Source: Undaria pinnatifida (taxonomy: Eukaryota > Sar > Phaeophyceae > Laminariales > Alariaceae). From it: a DNA stretch of 64,000 nucleotides. This document shows, piece by piece, positions 9,845 through 59,130 of this stretch. The notes beneath the pieces were generated by a model that had not been told where the DNA came from, did not search any database, and was given only the letters and a program-made list of their open reading frames with translations. The DNA is taken from contig JABAKD010000025.1 of the NCBI GenBank assembly GCA_012845835.1, positions 12,159,264-12,223,263 on the forward strand. The letters are read 5' to 3'. The position numbers were made by a program, and so were the translations under genes. Each line of letters opens with the position of its first letter. Position 1 is the stretch's first letter.

Positions 9845-11945
9845 GGAAACCCCGATAAGTAAAGCTTCTCCGGTGGCCTGGAACCTCGGGACAGCCGTTT
9901 GGTTAGTTGAATAATTGACAAGTTGATTAGTTGATTAATGTATTGACAGATCGATCGACAGGTTGATGTCAAGATGGTTTTGATGGGATATTCGGTTTAT
10001 TGATTCGTGGGCTGGTTGGCTGGCTGTCTGAATGGTTGGTTGGCTCGTTTGTTGAGGGTACCTTACCGCTTCTTCGAGAAAATGTAGGAACGCAACTAAC
10101 CAATGTAGGTTGAAACCGCCTTCGTCTTCGTCTCGTACACAGCAGTAACAGTGTGCGTCAACTATTTTGTCGAAGAAGCGATAAGCTCTACTGGAGGCGT
10201 GTGTTGGGTGTTTAATTTTTTGATTGATAATTGATCAATGGAATGATTTTCGATTTATTATTGATTGGAGTGGTCAATTGATTTATTGATATTTGTGTTT
10301 TGATTGATAGGTCGATTGACCCTTATTTATATTTTTCTTTTCTTCCTTTTTTTTTCCTCCGGCGAATGGGGAAAAACAAACTATCCCCTCAAAGCCCCGA
10401 AACCCTTCCGTAAAATAAACCCAAGTAATTTTCCCCTACAAACGGGGATTCCAGTGGTAAAGGCGTTAAGCTCATCGTATTTTCATAAATGTGTGTCATT
10501 AAGTCAATTACGTGTTGCCTGTGGTGTCAGTCAACATTACTTACTGCTGCTCTTGTAGCTCGGATTTGAAAACAGCGTACCGGGTATATCATGGGGCGAG
10601 GTTTTTAGTATTAGTGGGGGTTATTGTGAGGCAAATCGAGAGTGTGTAACACCTTCCAGGTACGATAGGAAACTGCCTGTCATGTAATGAGAAAAAAAAA
10701 AAAAAAACTCGCGTGAGATTCCCGGCAAAATTCCTGGGGAACACAGCAGAAATCAATGCGCCTTCTTCGTAGATCGAGATGTTGTGTCCTACAAATTGGG
10801 GGCAGACGGCGTTCGTTGTGTGGGCAATCCTCGAGATGCGATGGCAGCCCCTCACAGAACTTGACCCGTGCTGCTGTTGTACGGATGCCTTTCACACGGC
10901 TTTCACACGGCATTGACTGTGATCTGCCGCTAGGACGCGTGAATGTGCGTGCCTGAGCATGGCGGTAACGGGAAACGCGAGACACACACATACCTGATGA
11001 TGGGCAAAACAAGGGCGGGCGTATGGCGACACACACAAAGAAGGGCGAGAGCACGGATGTGTGGCAGCAAAGGCGAACAAGACACAGCAGCAATAGTAGT
11101 ACCCCACCACAGCGCAGCCGAGAGGGGCCTCCCGGCCTTGCTATGGTGGCAGCCACATCTGCCTCGTGTCGGTACGCGAACGGGCTGGGTGGTGGTTGAT
11201 GTAAAACGTTCGGAGGAGGACGTGATATCGTTGTGTGGGAAGGGTGGGGGGTGTGAGAGGCAAAATGAAAACTGGCTTGCAGCTTGCGGGGTCAAGAATC
11301 GACTTCAACCAAGGAGCCCCCCTCCCAGGATTTACAACGCCCTGTGTTGTGGTTTAGGATCGTTCGGGTTTAATTGCATTCGCAATCCAGCGATCACTGG
11401 CGTATCCTTCGGTTCCCGTGGCAATCGATTGACCTGTGACACCGGTTTTTGGTTGATTGGGTAGTCGACCGATTGTTTGGGTAGTTGATTGATTTATAGC
11501 ATGAGCACATACTGTTGGCCATACAAGAGTCGCCATCTTCGCATCGTTATTTATTTATTTATTTATTTATTTTTCACCCTCCGATCGTCATTTAAAAGTG
11601 TTTTTTTCGTTTCGTGTGTGGCTTTCCGGAGCATTACGCGCTGCGACTGCTTCATTCTGCTCTCCGCATGTTTCATTTTTTAGCTGCTGTACGCATGATC
11701 AGCAGACCTAACAATGTACAATGTGGTGTGCCACCCGGATCTTGGACGGTAGTTTTCACGCTCTCATTAGCCGAGGGATATGTGGTGGTCCGTCCGCAGA
11801 TCTGACGTCTTTGAAATATTTATTATAAAAAATGAAAATACACTCCAGCTGTAAGATTGAAGATTTCGTCGAAACTCATCTTTGCAAGCTGTGTGTGATA
11901 CTCCGATCGCGCGTATTACGTACGAGTTGTGTGTCCTCATTAAGC
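9845..11945. other. Intergenic region next to the GT8 start
   Basis: TTGATTGATT-rich DNA at 9900-10320, the dispersed CCTCCGGCG module at 10335-10500, and unique sequence at 10580-11480 without a recognisable gene. A TTTA repeat lies at 11549-11572. It should hold the GT8 promoter, but no motif can be supported. Confidence 0.45.
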
Positions 11946-11946
11946 A

Positions 11947-12271
11947 TTTTTTTTTTTTTTTTTCATTCTTTCCGCACACTTTTACTTTCCAGCTTCTGGA
12001 CAAGCCGTGGCCACAGGTGTCGTCCCTTCTCCCCCCCGGTTCTTGCCTTCAATTTTTATCGCGCATAGGGTTCAGCAATCCCACTGCTCGTCGATTTTTC
12101 ATCGAGTGTTGCTAACTCACGCTCTCGCGCTTTCCGCAAGTCAATTTGTGCCCAAGAAAAAGTCCCAACGAATTTTTACGAGTATGCACTCGGCGGGGCT
12201 CGAACTCACGAAACTGACCTATACCAGGCTCGAGGATAACCTGATACGCCACCGGGGCGACCGGCTCGATA
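11947..12271 (-). mobile_element. tRNA-derived SINE, full-length copy 1
   Basis: Read on the minus strand: a tRNA-like head (GGTGGCGTATCAGG as A box, GAGTTCGAGCCCC as B box), then a body, then a poly-A tail (the T run at 11947-11963). The body has the same order as copies at 13306-13628 and 16566-16872. The two boxes are Pol III internal promoter elements. Confidence 0.82.
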
Positions 12272-12479
12272 AGGATATAGGTCGGCGACTCCCCTTACAA
12301 CTACAGTGTAGCTATCAGAGTCAACAGGGTGATTTTAGTCAGTCTATGCGCGGAAACTATAAAACCCGTTTCTGAGGGGGACAAAATCTGACAGCTGTGG
12401 AGGGAATTTTTGATATTTGTATAAGATACATTTCCATAAGCGCCGCAGCCGCATTTCTCGCCCATTTCTGGCCCGTTTT

Positions 12480-12540
12480 GGGTCCGGGTTGAGGTCAGAG
12501 TCAGGGTCAGGGTTAGGGTTAGGGCTAGGGTTAGGGGGTG
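12480..12540. repeat. Interstitial TTAGGG-like repeat
   Basis: A short run of GTTAGGG and GTCAGGG variants. A related GGTTGG/GGTTAGGG run lies at 13084-13128. It is too short and too degenerate for a telomere. Confidence 0.7.
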
Positions 12541-13305
12541 GGTTGGGTCTACGCCCGCACCTCTATCCGACCAGGAAGCGCGTTCTGCTCGTAAACGCGA
12601 ACAGCCCACCGCCCCAAAGATTCGGGCGGCCAACTTGTTAGGTGAGGTCCGCATGATAGCTAAGCGAGTACGTTGCCGCCCGCCCCTGTTCCATTGGCGA
12701 AAACGCTTTGACTACGACGTACATTACTCGTAGCTTTTTACTTCTTCGGTACAGCTGTTTCGCTGCTGCTGCTGTGGTCTGTCTACGTAGCAGGAACTAA
12801 GTGTGCTACGCTACTTTGTTTAGCGCTCATTGTTGCTTTCGCCACATGCTCGTCTACTAACAGCAGTTCTTGCGTTCTGCGTCCGTGTAACCAATACTAA
12901 CAAAGATTCCCAGCGTTCTAAGGTAAACCATGTTTTCCACAACTAAAGCAAAGCACAAAACGTACCTTACCCGGTATTGAATAAAATGTACTTCGATTTT
13001 TGAGGTGGTACATGTACGAACATTTTTATCAGGTTTGCCAAATCGCGCAGCGAATCCGCGCGCGGGTTTGAGCCTTAGCCCTGGGTTGGGGTTGGGGTTG
13101 GGGTTAGGGCTAGGGCTTGGGTTGGGTTTGGTCGACGCCGTATCTATGTGATTCGAAAAACAATCGCCAAATAAACTGAAGAAAACTGCCCAAAAAACTA
13201 AAAAAGCGAAGTATCTGGCTTTATCTGGCACCAGGTACAGCAGTACCTGGTGTGATTTGTGGGTTGGGTGTTGACAGCGGCCACGTCGTCCCTCAATACG
13301 TCTGT

Positions 13306-13628
13306 ACTAATTATTATTTATTTGTTGATTTTCACACTTTTACGTACTTTCCAGCCTCTGGACAAGCCATGGTCACAGGTGCCGTCCCTTCTTCCCCCCC
13401 GGTTCTCGCTTTCAATTTTTATCGCGCATAGGGTTTAGCAATCCCACTGCTCGTCGATTTTGCATCGAGTGTTGCTAACTCACGCTTCCGCGCTTTCCGC
13501 AGGTCAATTTGTGCACGAGAAAAGGTCCCCACAAATTGATATGAGTATGCACTCGGGGGGGCTCGAACTCATGAAACTGACCTATACCAGGCTAGAGGAT
13601 AACCTAATACGCCACCGGGGCGACCGGC
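13306..13628 (-). mobile_element. tRNA-derived SINE, full-length copy 2
   Basis: Same head and body as copy 1, with B box GAGTTCGAGCCCC on the minus strand. The tail is AT-rich rather than pure A. The flanks differ from copy 1, so it is a separate insertion and not part of a larger duplication. Confidence 0.8.
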
Positions 13629-13639
13629 ACTACTATATA

Positions 13640-14360
13640 GGCGGGCGGGGTGAGGTGCTGTCTCTGGTCTTGTGAACGCTGGAAACACGCTGTTGGCCTG
13701 CTGCCCTCGAGCTTGTCCAGAGGCAACGCACAGCGTAGGCTTCTACTCGTAAGACTACCCTGTTCCTCTATGCGTGTATGTGCCTATCATGTTAGCCTGG
13801 ACTGTCGATTCTACCCATGAGGATGTCTGCTGCCGGTACCGAAAGGGCGTCGGCTTACCGAGTTATCCCGAGTGTAGCGTAGGACAGGTACGTACCTACT
13901 GGTGAACTTTCAACTTTCGCCCGAAAACGTCGAGCTTGCTTGTCTCTTTGCAGTGTCTCCTTCTCTGGGCTGTCCCCTCTTCAGCGATAGAAGCTGCAAC
14001 AGCGGGCGCAGCAAAGTCAGAAGCAGTGCCCGTCGGCGATCAGGTCGATGGCTGTCAGCTCTCCGGACGGGAGTGAGTGGGTTCTCAGTTCTGCAAGCGT
14101 TTGCCCAGACGCACAGACAGATGGATGTTGCACCTTTTTTGCTGTAATGTACGTACGTGAGGCGGGCAAGCCCCGTTTTCCACGTCTCAGTATAGCCGCC
14201 CAGACACACGCCAGGAGCCAAGGATAGACGGCGCTGGCGCGTCTGTGAGCTGGCTCGCGTTTCTTGGCCGGTCTTCACGGGATTGGATGGCAATCACGTC
14301 CACGATGCTTCTTCTGTTGGAACAACTCACAGCTCACAACCCACAACGCATGTGCTAGAA
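13640..14360. other. Unique intergenic sequence
   Basis: No simple repeats. A possible isolated exon starts after CCCCTCTTCAG (13995) and runs IEAATAGAAKSEAVPVGDQV to a TGA at 14092-14094. There is no partner exon and no homology, so it is left uncalled. Confidence 0.3.
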
Positions 14361-14365
14361 GAATG

Positions 14366-15570
14366 TTGTGGAAAAACGAGTTTATAAGGAAATAACTCGA
14401 GTAGCATTTGTTGTGCAACATTTTTAATCGTAGAAAAGTACGTCGTACCAAGGTTTGTCACAATAAAATACAAGGTTTCAATGTCGTCGGGGGCGTTCTT
14501 GTCCGAAACACAGGGGATAATATTGACAAATTGAATGATTGAAAAGCGTGCAGATCTCAGAGACTTATAGTCTACATTTTTTGTTGTTCAACATTTTTAG
14601 TCTACTTCCTCACAACTGTGTGGTGGAAAAACGAGTTTAGAAGGAAATAACTCGAGTAGCATTTGTTGTTCAACATTTTTAGTCCACTTCCTCACAATGG
14701 CGTCGACGGCAGGACGTGAGATTATGAACTGTGAGGTCGCTGGTCGCTGGTTAGATTCTTCTCACCGTCTTTGATTTCCCAGAAAAATAAAAAATACCAG
14801 TAAAAAATAAAATGATTTTCTCACGTTCAAGAACCTGAAAAACTCAACCACTTAAAAACAACGATGAGAGCAATGTACTGGATCATTGCAAGTCACTCCA
14901 ATACCGAAAAAGGCGCATTGGATACTTTGTATCTCACATCTCACCGGGGTTCCTGACATAATCTGGGCAATATGTCAGATTTAGTGGGGGAGAATGTGGT
15001 CGAAAAACGAGTTCATTTTCAGAAGGAAAAAAAAACTCAAGCAGCATTAAATAGATATTATTTTTTGTTCAACATTTTTAGTCTACTAACAACTGTCTAC
15101 TAGTCTACTGGGTAAACTGTGTTTGTGTGGTGGAAAAACGAGTTTAGAAGGGAATAACTCGAGTAGTAGCATTTGTTGTTCAACATTTTTAGTCTACTTC
15201 CTCACAATGGCGTCGTCGGCAGGACGTGAGATTATGAACAGCAGTGAGGTCGCTGGTTCGATTCTCACCGTCTTGCCCAGAAAAAAAAAGGGGTTTTCTC
15301 ACATTCAAGAACAACCTGTAAAACTCAACTACTTAAAAACAACGAACGATGAGAGCAATGTTGTATAGGATCATTCATTGCAAGTCACGCTAATAATACC
15401 GAAAAAGTCGCATTGGATACTGGGTACTGGGTACGTACCTCACCGGGGTTCCTGACATAATCTGGGAAATATGTCAGGTTTAGTGGGGGAGAATGTGGTG
15501 GAAAAACGAGTTTAGAAGGAAATAACTCGAGTAGCATTTGTTGTTCAACATTTTTAGTCTACGTCCTACT
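14366..15570. repeat. Five-copy tandem array with TGTGGTGGAAAAACGAGTTT
   Basis: The start motif occurs at about 14368, 14620, 14995, 15127 and 15494, followed by AACTCGAGTAGCATTTGTTG and CAACATTTTTAGTCTACTTC. Longer units contain GCTGGTTCGATTCTCACC (15247-15264), a tRNA B-box-like sequence, suggesting a second SINE family underlies the array. Confidence 0.75.
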
Positions 15571-16560
15571 TCCTACTTCCTCACAACCCAGTTGGGAACA
15601 AGGTTTTCAGGGTCCTGATCAACGTTTTGGACAAAGGGATGTAGGGGGCGTTTGTTCAGTTCATTGCGGTTCATCGTCACCCCCAGCATATACACCGCGC
15701 AGCAAGTCCCACCAGGCACCCAGGTGAGCGTCTGCCTTAGCTGCATCGTAGCCACGACAGCCACTGGAGCAGCGGGTCTCGGGCGATATTTGGCGGAAAA
15801 ACTTGTTGCCGTGTTGTCTGCGGTTTCTAGACGACAGCGTGGTTCTTACAAGTTTTGAAAGTTTAAAAATCTGACGCCCTTTTTGCTTTTTTCAGACCCA
15901 AGTGTGCTGCACAGCAATACATAAGCGGAGATGACCCGTAGTCTACTTACTACCTCTGGATAGAGCTGCTCGAGACGTTTGTGGGGCCCACGGGCACGCA
16001 TGCAACTGCTGTGTAAGCAACTGACCCGGGGACATCCTAAGATAGACCCTTCAACGAGCTCTCATATGTGCGGCCGCTGGATCTGCGCCTGCAGCCTGTC
16101 AAAGCGGGTGGATTATACCTGGTTTATATACCGTTTTTCTGAACATTTTTAGGAACAGCAGCAGTAGTACGATTCGCTGCTTCTTATTTTTTCCGGTTCA
16201 TTTTATCTAGAAAAAAACAGCAGTGGCAGCAGTATAGTTTCAATCATTCAATCGGTCGCACTCACAGGTGACGTTTTTTATTTTTATTTTGTTTGTATCA
16301 TCTTTTTTATAAAAATTAAAAAAAAACGTCAGCTGTGAGATAAGTCCACACGCCCAATTGAATTTGAATGATTGGAACTCGACTTTGCAAGCTGCGTGGT
16401 ACGTCATTATTACTTCGAAGTAGATCTGTGTATCATTTATTATACTACTACTGCTGAATGGTGTGTGAAATAAACCTGGTTGTTAATACACAGCTTCGCA
16501 AAATGTAAATTTCACGAAGATCGTTCGATCGTGCTCTATATTTCATATCGAGGCAACGTA
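15570..16560. other. Intergenic sequence, no supported gene
   Basis: A 63-codon open minus frame at 15573-15764 looks protein-like (LTWVPGGTCCAVYMLGVTMN) but has no partner exon. Dispersed CAGCTGTGAG...TTTGCAAGCTGCGTG repeats lie at 16330-16400 and again at 16935-17000, 17530-17585, 25870-25900 and 52860-52915. Confidence 0.4.
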
Positions 16561-16565
16561 GTACA

Positions 16566-16872
16566 TCCCCGGTGCCGTATCAGGTTATCCTCGAGCCTGG
16601 TATAGGTCAGTTTCGTGAGTTCGAACCCCCCCGAGTGCATTCTAGTACAAATTCGTGGGGACTTTTTCTAGTGCACAAATGGACTTGCGGAAAGCGCGAG
16701 AGCGTGAGTTAGCAACACTCGATGAAAAATAGACGAGCAGTGGGATTGCTGAACCCTATGCGCGATAAAAATTGAAGGCAAGAACCGGGGGGAAGAAGGG
16801 ACGACACCTGTGACCATGGCTTGTCCAGAAGCTGGGAAGTAAATGTGTGGAAAGCGAAAAAAAAAAAAAAAT
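16566..16872 (+). mobile_element. tRNA-derived SINE, full-length copy 3
   Basis: Plus-strand copy: A-box region GGTGCCGTATCAGG, B box GAGTTCGAACCCC, body with GCGCGATAAAAATTGAAGGC, and poly-A at 16858-16871. Fragments of the same body lie at 37115-37230 and 3145-3240, and a version with a perfect B box (GGTTCGAATCC) spans 49570-49880. Confidence 0.84.
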
Positions 16873-18293
16873 GTCCTCCTGAAGGACCCGTATAGGACTC
16901 GTACAGGTCGGTGATTAAAAATATATTGAAAACCATCACCCGTGAGTATGACCGATTGGATGGTTGAAACTCCACTTTGCAAGCTGCGTGGTACGTGTAC
17001 ATTTCGCTAATACACAGAGTAGTTGCACAAAACAGATTATTGGAACGCAAATACTTGTAGGTATGCGTTGTACGCACGATACATACCTGCTGGCTGACCG
17101 TACACTGCTTGCTGTCTACCGGGTATCTGCCCGTATCTGGTGACAGTTTGTGACCACAGCGCCCGTCTCTCTGAAGTTGATAGCAAGAAACCGGCACGGA
17201 CACGAATGGTTGTGCTTGACGTAGATGGATGCCAAGAAGAATTCTCACACTGACGACTCTGTTCTGTATTCTATGACCTTAGCAATTTTCATTTCTCGCT
17301 CTCTCTCCCTACTCAGCTAGCAAGGTAGATGTAACTTGAATCCGAGGTCACAGCTACTGCTGCCTGTGTGTGAACTGGTAGTTCCACCCATCTACAGCTA
17401 CATTCAGGACAATCAGTGTCCGTGCTGATGCCTCACAGAGAGACGAGCCCTGTATTCATGAACTATGAGACATAGTATACACATTGCAAGTACAGCAAGG
17501 TGATTTAATACTATACTTTATCAGCGTCAGCTGTGAGTTCGACAAATTTTAGGGTCAGTACTCATCTTCGCAAGCTACGAAATCGCCGTGGGCATTCTAG
17601 TGGGCATGCGATGCCAACCGCAATGAGCGCGTGGAAAAAATAAAAATTTGCAAGCCAGCACACCATCTTATTTGCAGTAAAAAAGAAGAGAAAATAAAAG
17701 ATGAACAAGAAAACGAAAAAGAAAAAAAAAGCGTAGTTGGAAAGAACCAGGGAAACAGGACAACGGGGCGGCACGACCAACATGAATAACAAAGCACAAC
17801 CAGCCAAGGGAGCACAAAAACAAAAGTCCGTGACCCACACTCCGTTTTTTTCATTTTGGGCCGGGCGGGCGGGGGGGGGGGGGGGGAGAGGTCCAGTAGT
17901 GTGACGCAAGCCAACCAGCTGACGCTTGGTATTTCTCGATGTTAAACGTATTGCGAGCGACGATACGCACCTTCCAGGCACAAAGAAGAATCATCTCCGA
18001 AAATTCCGGGCTCAACTGACTGTATTATCTGCAACGAAAGACTAATGATTGTTAGTAGTCGGCGACTTACTAATAGTGTAGTAAGTAATCTCACAGCCCC
18101 ATCCCGCGAGATGCGAATGTCAACGCAACGGCCAGCAGGGAGGACAGTCCACCGTTAGACCACCGTCAACCGTGGTTGAGAGATGAAAAGGGATAACAAA
18201 ACAACCATAATTAAAAGCACCAGGGACTACGTAGTTCGCAGTACGGGAGCTACACTGCAAGGAGTTGCGCAGCATGCTCGCAGCATGATGTTT

Positions 18294-18442
18294 ACCCAAC
18301 CCAACCCAACCCAACCCAACCCAACCCAACCCAACCCAACCCAACCCAACCCAACCCAACCCAACCCAACCCAACCCAACCCAATCCAACCCAACCCAAC
18401 CCAACCCAACCCAACCCAACCCAACCCAACCCAACCCAACCC
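18294..18442. repeat. CCCAA microsatellite upstream of the ATPase start
   Basis: About 29 copies of ACCCA/CCCAA with a single T interruption near 18385. A CCCA/CCCATC run follows to 18500. It ends about 105 bp before the proposed ATG, so it lies in the promoter, the 5' UTR or an upstream intron. Confidence 0.95.
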
Positions 18443-18547
18443 CCAATTTACCCACCCATCCACCCACCCACCCACCCACGCACCCACCCAACCCTCCCAT
18501 CCGATACAGAAAAAAACGCCAAGAGCTTGTACAATATTTATCAAGTT

Positions 18548-55040
<36,493 letters not shown>

Positions 55041-55200
55041 GATAAATGGCGTGAAGACCCTTATAGTATGCGACGTACTACCGACGGAACCTCACATACA
55101 TCGGGTATTACCTACGAAACTGCATTATTGGGTTACGTACGTACGACCAGATCTAGGGAGGGTTTCGTTATTCGTTGGGCGGCATTTGTGGGTTATCTTG

Positions 55201-57565
55201 AGGGGAAGGAAGGCCTGCCCGTGCGCGTGCACGTTCTGCCGTTGCGTCCGGGCTGCTGAACCCCAGGATAAAGACTATATGCTACCGACAGAATGCAACG
55301 GTGGGGTACGCAACGTACGTACCACGATATAAACAGGGGGTTTCGTTATTTTTTTGCTGCGTTTTTCTGTTTTCTGAAAAGGCGGTGGTCCTGCGCGCTC
55401 CTGCACGTGCAGCTTCTGCCGTTGCGTCAGACCCCCTAGGTGAGTGAAAGGCATTTTCGTGCCTACCAGCAGACCAACAGAGAAGGGGGTTTCATCGTTA
55501 GTTTTGCGGCATTTCATGTGTGGTCTTTTGTTTTGGAAGGAATAAGATACGTACGATTATGGTGGTGGTGCGATGCGATCGAGCAGTGACAATGCGGAAG
55601 ACGTACGGGCTGCGCGTGCACAAGCACTTTCTGTCGTTGCTTCGGGAGCGCCGAACCCCAGGCTAGTGCAATGTTGGGCTGCTGCTGACCCACCTAGTAG
55701 TGCAATGTTGGGCTGCTGCTGGTTAATCGCAGGCTAGTGTAGTGTTCGGATTCGTTGTTTTTTGTGTGGCGTTTTCATGTGAAGTCAGTTAGTTTAACTC
55801 TCAATAGGTATACCTTGTTCGCACGATGGATGGTGGTGGTGCTGTACGGTCGAGGAGTCGGGATGCGAAGAAAGGGAGGAAGGGCTTGTCGTGTACGTGC
55901 ACGTCAGAGCTGCCGGTTTGTAGGCCGTATGCACAGCGTGAAGACGATATAACATATCGTATCGACAGAACTGCACGCGCATATTTCGTAAACATCGCAA
56001 TGTTGAGTCACGTACGTACCACCACATGTACGGGGGGAGGGGGGGGGCGTAATACTTGTTTGGCGCCGTTTTATGGTTATATCATTGACAGAGCTTCCGG
56101 ACCCTAAGCTAGCGTGAAGGCGCTATATTACCGACGGAAATGCATGCTGGGCTACGCACGCACCGCTAGATGGCAGCAACCATTGGCATTATCGATGTCA
56201 CAGCGATAGCGCGAATAGGCGCTGCCCCGCCAGATAGGGTTTGGTTGTTATTGTTGAGGCATTTTCATGTGTAGGCCGGTTTTTATTACGAAATAGTATA
56301 CGTCGTATTGGTAGGGGTGGTGGTGGTGCTGTGCGCTCGGGGAGTGGCGACACGGAGGAAGGATGGAAGGGCTGCTCGTGCGCGTGCGCCTCCTGCCGTC
56401 CAGGCCGCGGCGCCCTGATTTTTCGCGTTTCGTATGGCGCCGTTTATCGGTGATTTTAATGAGCAAGATACGCACGGTTAGCCTAACATAGTGGTAAGGT
56501 AAGAAGAAACCGGGCGGCACTGCAATGCTGGACTGAGTATGCTCTACAACTTGCATGAGAGGTTTCAATATCATTTTCGGCGGCGGAGCTGCATGCTGGG
56601 CTACGCACGCACCGCTAGATGGCAGCACCCCTTGGCATTATCGATGTCACAGCGATAGCGCGAATAGGCGCTGCCCCGCCAGATAGGGTTTGGTTGTTAT
56701 TGTTGAGGCATTTTCATGTGTAGTCGGTTTTTATTACGAAATAGTATACGTCGTATTGGTAGGGGTGGTGCTGCTGTGCGCTCGGGGAGTGGCGACGCGG
56801 AGGAAGGATGAAAGGGCTGCTCGTGCGCGTGCGCCTCCTGCCGTCCAGGCCCCGGCGCCATGATTTCTCGCGTTTCGTATGGCGCCGTTTATCGGTGATT
56901 TCAATGAGCATGATACGCACGGTTAGCCTAACATGGTGGTAAGGTAAGAAGAAACCGGGCGGCACTGCAATGCTGGACTGAGTATGCTCTACAACTTGCA
57001 TGACAGGTTTCAATATCATTTTTGGCGGCGGAGCTGCATGCTGGGCTACGCACGCACCGCTAGATGGCAGCACCCCTTGGCATTATCGATGTCAGCGATA
57101 GCGCGAATAGGCGCTGCCCCGCCAGATAGGGTTTGGTTGTTATTGTTGAGGACTTTTCATGTGTAGGCCGGTTTTTATTACGAAATAGTATACGTCATAT
57201 TGGTAGGGGTGGTGGTGGTGCTGTGCGCTCGGGGAGTGGCGATTCGGAGGAAGGATGGAAGGGCTGCTTGTGCGCGTGCGCCTCCTGCCGTCCAGGCCGC
57301 GACGCCCTGATTTTTCGCGTTTCGTATGGCGCCGTTTGTCGGTGATTTTAATGAGCAAGATACGCACGGTTAGCCTAACATAGTGGCAAGGTAAGAAGAT
57401 ACCGGGCGGCACTATAATGCTGGACTAAGTACGTTCTACAACTTGTATGCGAGGTTTTAATGTTTTTGTGGCGGCGCTTTTCTCCTAGTTGAAAGAGAAG
57501 GAAAAGCTTTTGCCCTACCTTCTGCCGTTGCGTCAGAGCCGCTGGAGCCTAGGTTAGCGTGAAGA
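55201..57565 (+). pseudogene. Eight partial copies of the Cys-rich end of exon 25
   Basis: Copies near 55201, 55381, 55581, 55844, 56325, 56770, 57215 and 57495. The first three can be read ACPCACTFCRCVRAAEP, RSCTCSFCRCVRPPR plus stop, and CACTSTFCRCF; the copies at 56325, 56770 and 57215 read GCSCACASCRP or similar. All keep the CGTGC-CTTCTGCCG-TTGCGTC core found at 54990-55030. No copy has the 5' half of exon 25. Confidence 0.85.
56140..57480. repeat. Three-copy 445-bp tandem repeat, highly similar
   Basis: Units begin GCATGCTGGGCTACGCACGC at about 56144, 56589 and 57033 (spacing 445 and 444). They differ at few positions. It is the youngest part of the exon 25 array. Confidence 0.92.
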
Positions 57566-59130
57566 TGTTGTAACTGCTCTACCGACGGAACCGCAATATT
57601 AGATGCCACGAGATACTGGGCGGGGGGTCGATATTTGTTTGGAGGGGTACGTGCCACGATATTTGGAAGGTTTAAATACATTTTAGCGGCATTTTTACGT
57701 CATTTGAAGGCACGACGTGCATAACGGCTGCCGAACGTTAGTTAATTTTTTTGATGCTATCGACGGAGCTTCAAAGGCGGGCTACGAACGGACCACGATA
57801 TATGGGGAGCATTCGATCTTTTTTGTGGGGGTTCTGATATTTGGTTGGCGGCGTTTTTCTGTTTGGCATCGTGTGTTTTCTTGTCATGCAATTACACGTA
57901 TGCAGTATGGCCGGTGAACGCTGACGTGAAGCCGATATTCTACAGACGGAAATGCGATACTGGGGTACATACGTAGCACCAGCCACCAGCACCAGCCACC
58001 AGTCAGTCATAGAGGGGGTTTCGTACTTTTGTAGCGGCTTTTTCAAGTGTGGTCGAGGTATAGACATTAGCGCAAAAAATTGGACTGCGTACGTCCCACG
58101 AGCCTCCAGCACCAGCCAACGGGCCACTTAGCCATAAGCCAGCCATAGAGGGAGTTTCTTTGTTTTTCGGGGCGGTTTTGGTTTGGTCAAAAGCTACATA
58201 TGGACCACTAAAAAGGGGAGAGGGGAGGTTTTGTTTGCTACATTTGAGGCGTTTTTCTTCGTGTTCAGTTTTTGTTTTCAAGGAGTAACTTAAGCTCGGC
58301 TGAAATAACTTCAAGCGTGATTGTGACTACACTTGACGAATACCAACGGAACCGAAATATTGTGCTGCGTATGTACGCATCACTGGGAGGGGGATTTCGT
58401 TGCTTATTTTTCGCGACCTTTTTCACTGTCGTTAGTTATTTTTAGGAATAGTCGATTGGCCGAAATAGCGTAGAGGGGCTATGTTGGGGACGGAACTACA
58501 ATGTTTGGGCTATGGTACATACGTATTGCTGCAGAGGGGGGTTCGTTCTTTTTAGAGCGGTATTTTGTGGTATTTTGTGTTTTCGTGTGTAGTCAGTTAC
58601 CTGGTACATTTCGAGGAATAATGTGTATTTTTTATATGCATGTTCGAGCTTTTCCGAGTTCTTTAGCTCTGATCTCTTCGTACGCGCCCCGCTTCGCAGA
58701 AACAGTGGAAGCGTTTGTGTGGGGGGCGGGTTCGTGCCATGTTGTCACACGTGTTGTGCTCTCGAAGTTGTTTTCCGCGGAATTGGGCAAGACGAAATTA
58801 GGTGTAGTCAGTTTTATTCAAGGGGAACAATGCACGTATACACGATTGACCAAACGTTTGGCATCCGCTGGAGGAGCGGATAGGACTATTCGTGTGTAGG
58901 CGATTAATAGTACACGTACCTGGTATACATGACTGGCCGAAACAAGCGGAAAGACGCTATGCTACCGACGGAAATGCAATGTTAGGCTACGTACGTACTA
59001 CCAGAGAGTGGAAACCCGTTGTTTTTTTCAAGGCGTTTTTTCTGCATGGTGAAGCGCTGCTGATGAGATGCAATGCCGGGTTACGTACACCAGAGAGCGG
59101 GATTTTGGTGTTTTTTGTTGCGGCGCTTTC
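57566..59130. repeat. Older part of the exon 25-derived array
   Basis: The recurring block (CGACGGAA-CTGCAATGTTGGG-CTACGTACGTACCAC, then GGGGGTTTCGTT and a CGGC-TTTTTC stretch) reappears near 57580, 57770, 57945, 58345, 58490, 58965 and 59075. The Cys core is lost. No gene seen. Confidence 0.7.

Noticed and set aside
12480-12540. Telomere
   Set aside because: Only a handful of degenerate TTAGGG-like units, inside a normal sequence context.
15573-15764. Minus-strand 63-codon protein-like frame
   Set aside because: No splice partner, no recognised motif, and it overlaps the edge of the tandem array.
55068-55332. Second gene after the ATPase stop
   Set aside because: It is a decayed copy of the last ATPase exon within the array.
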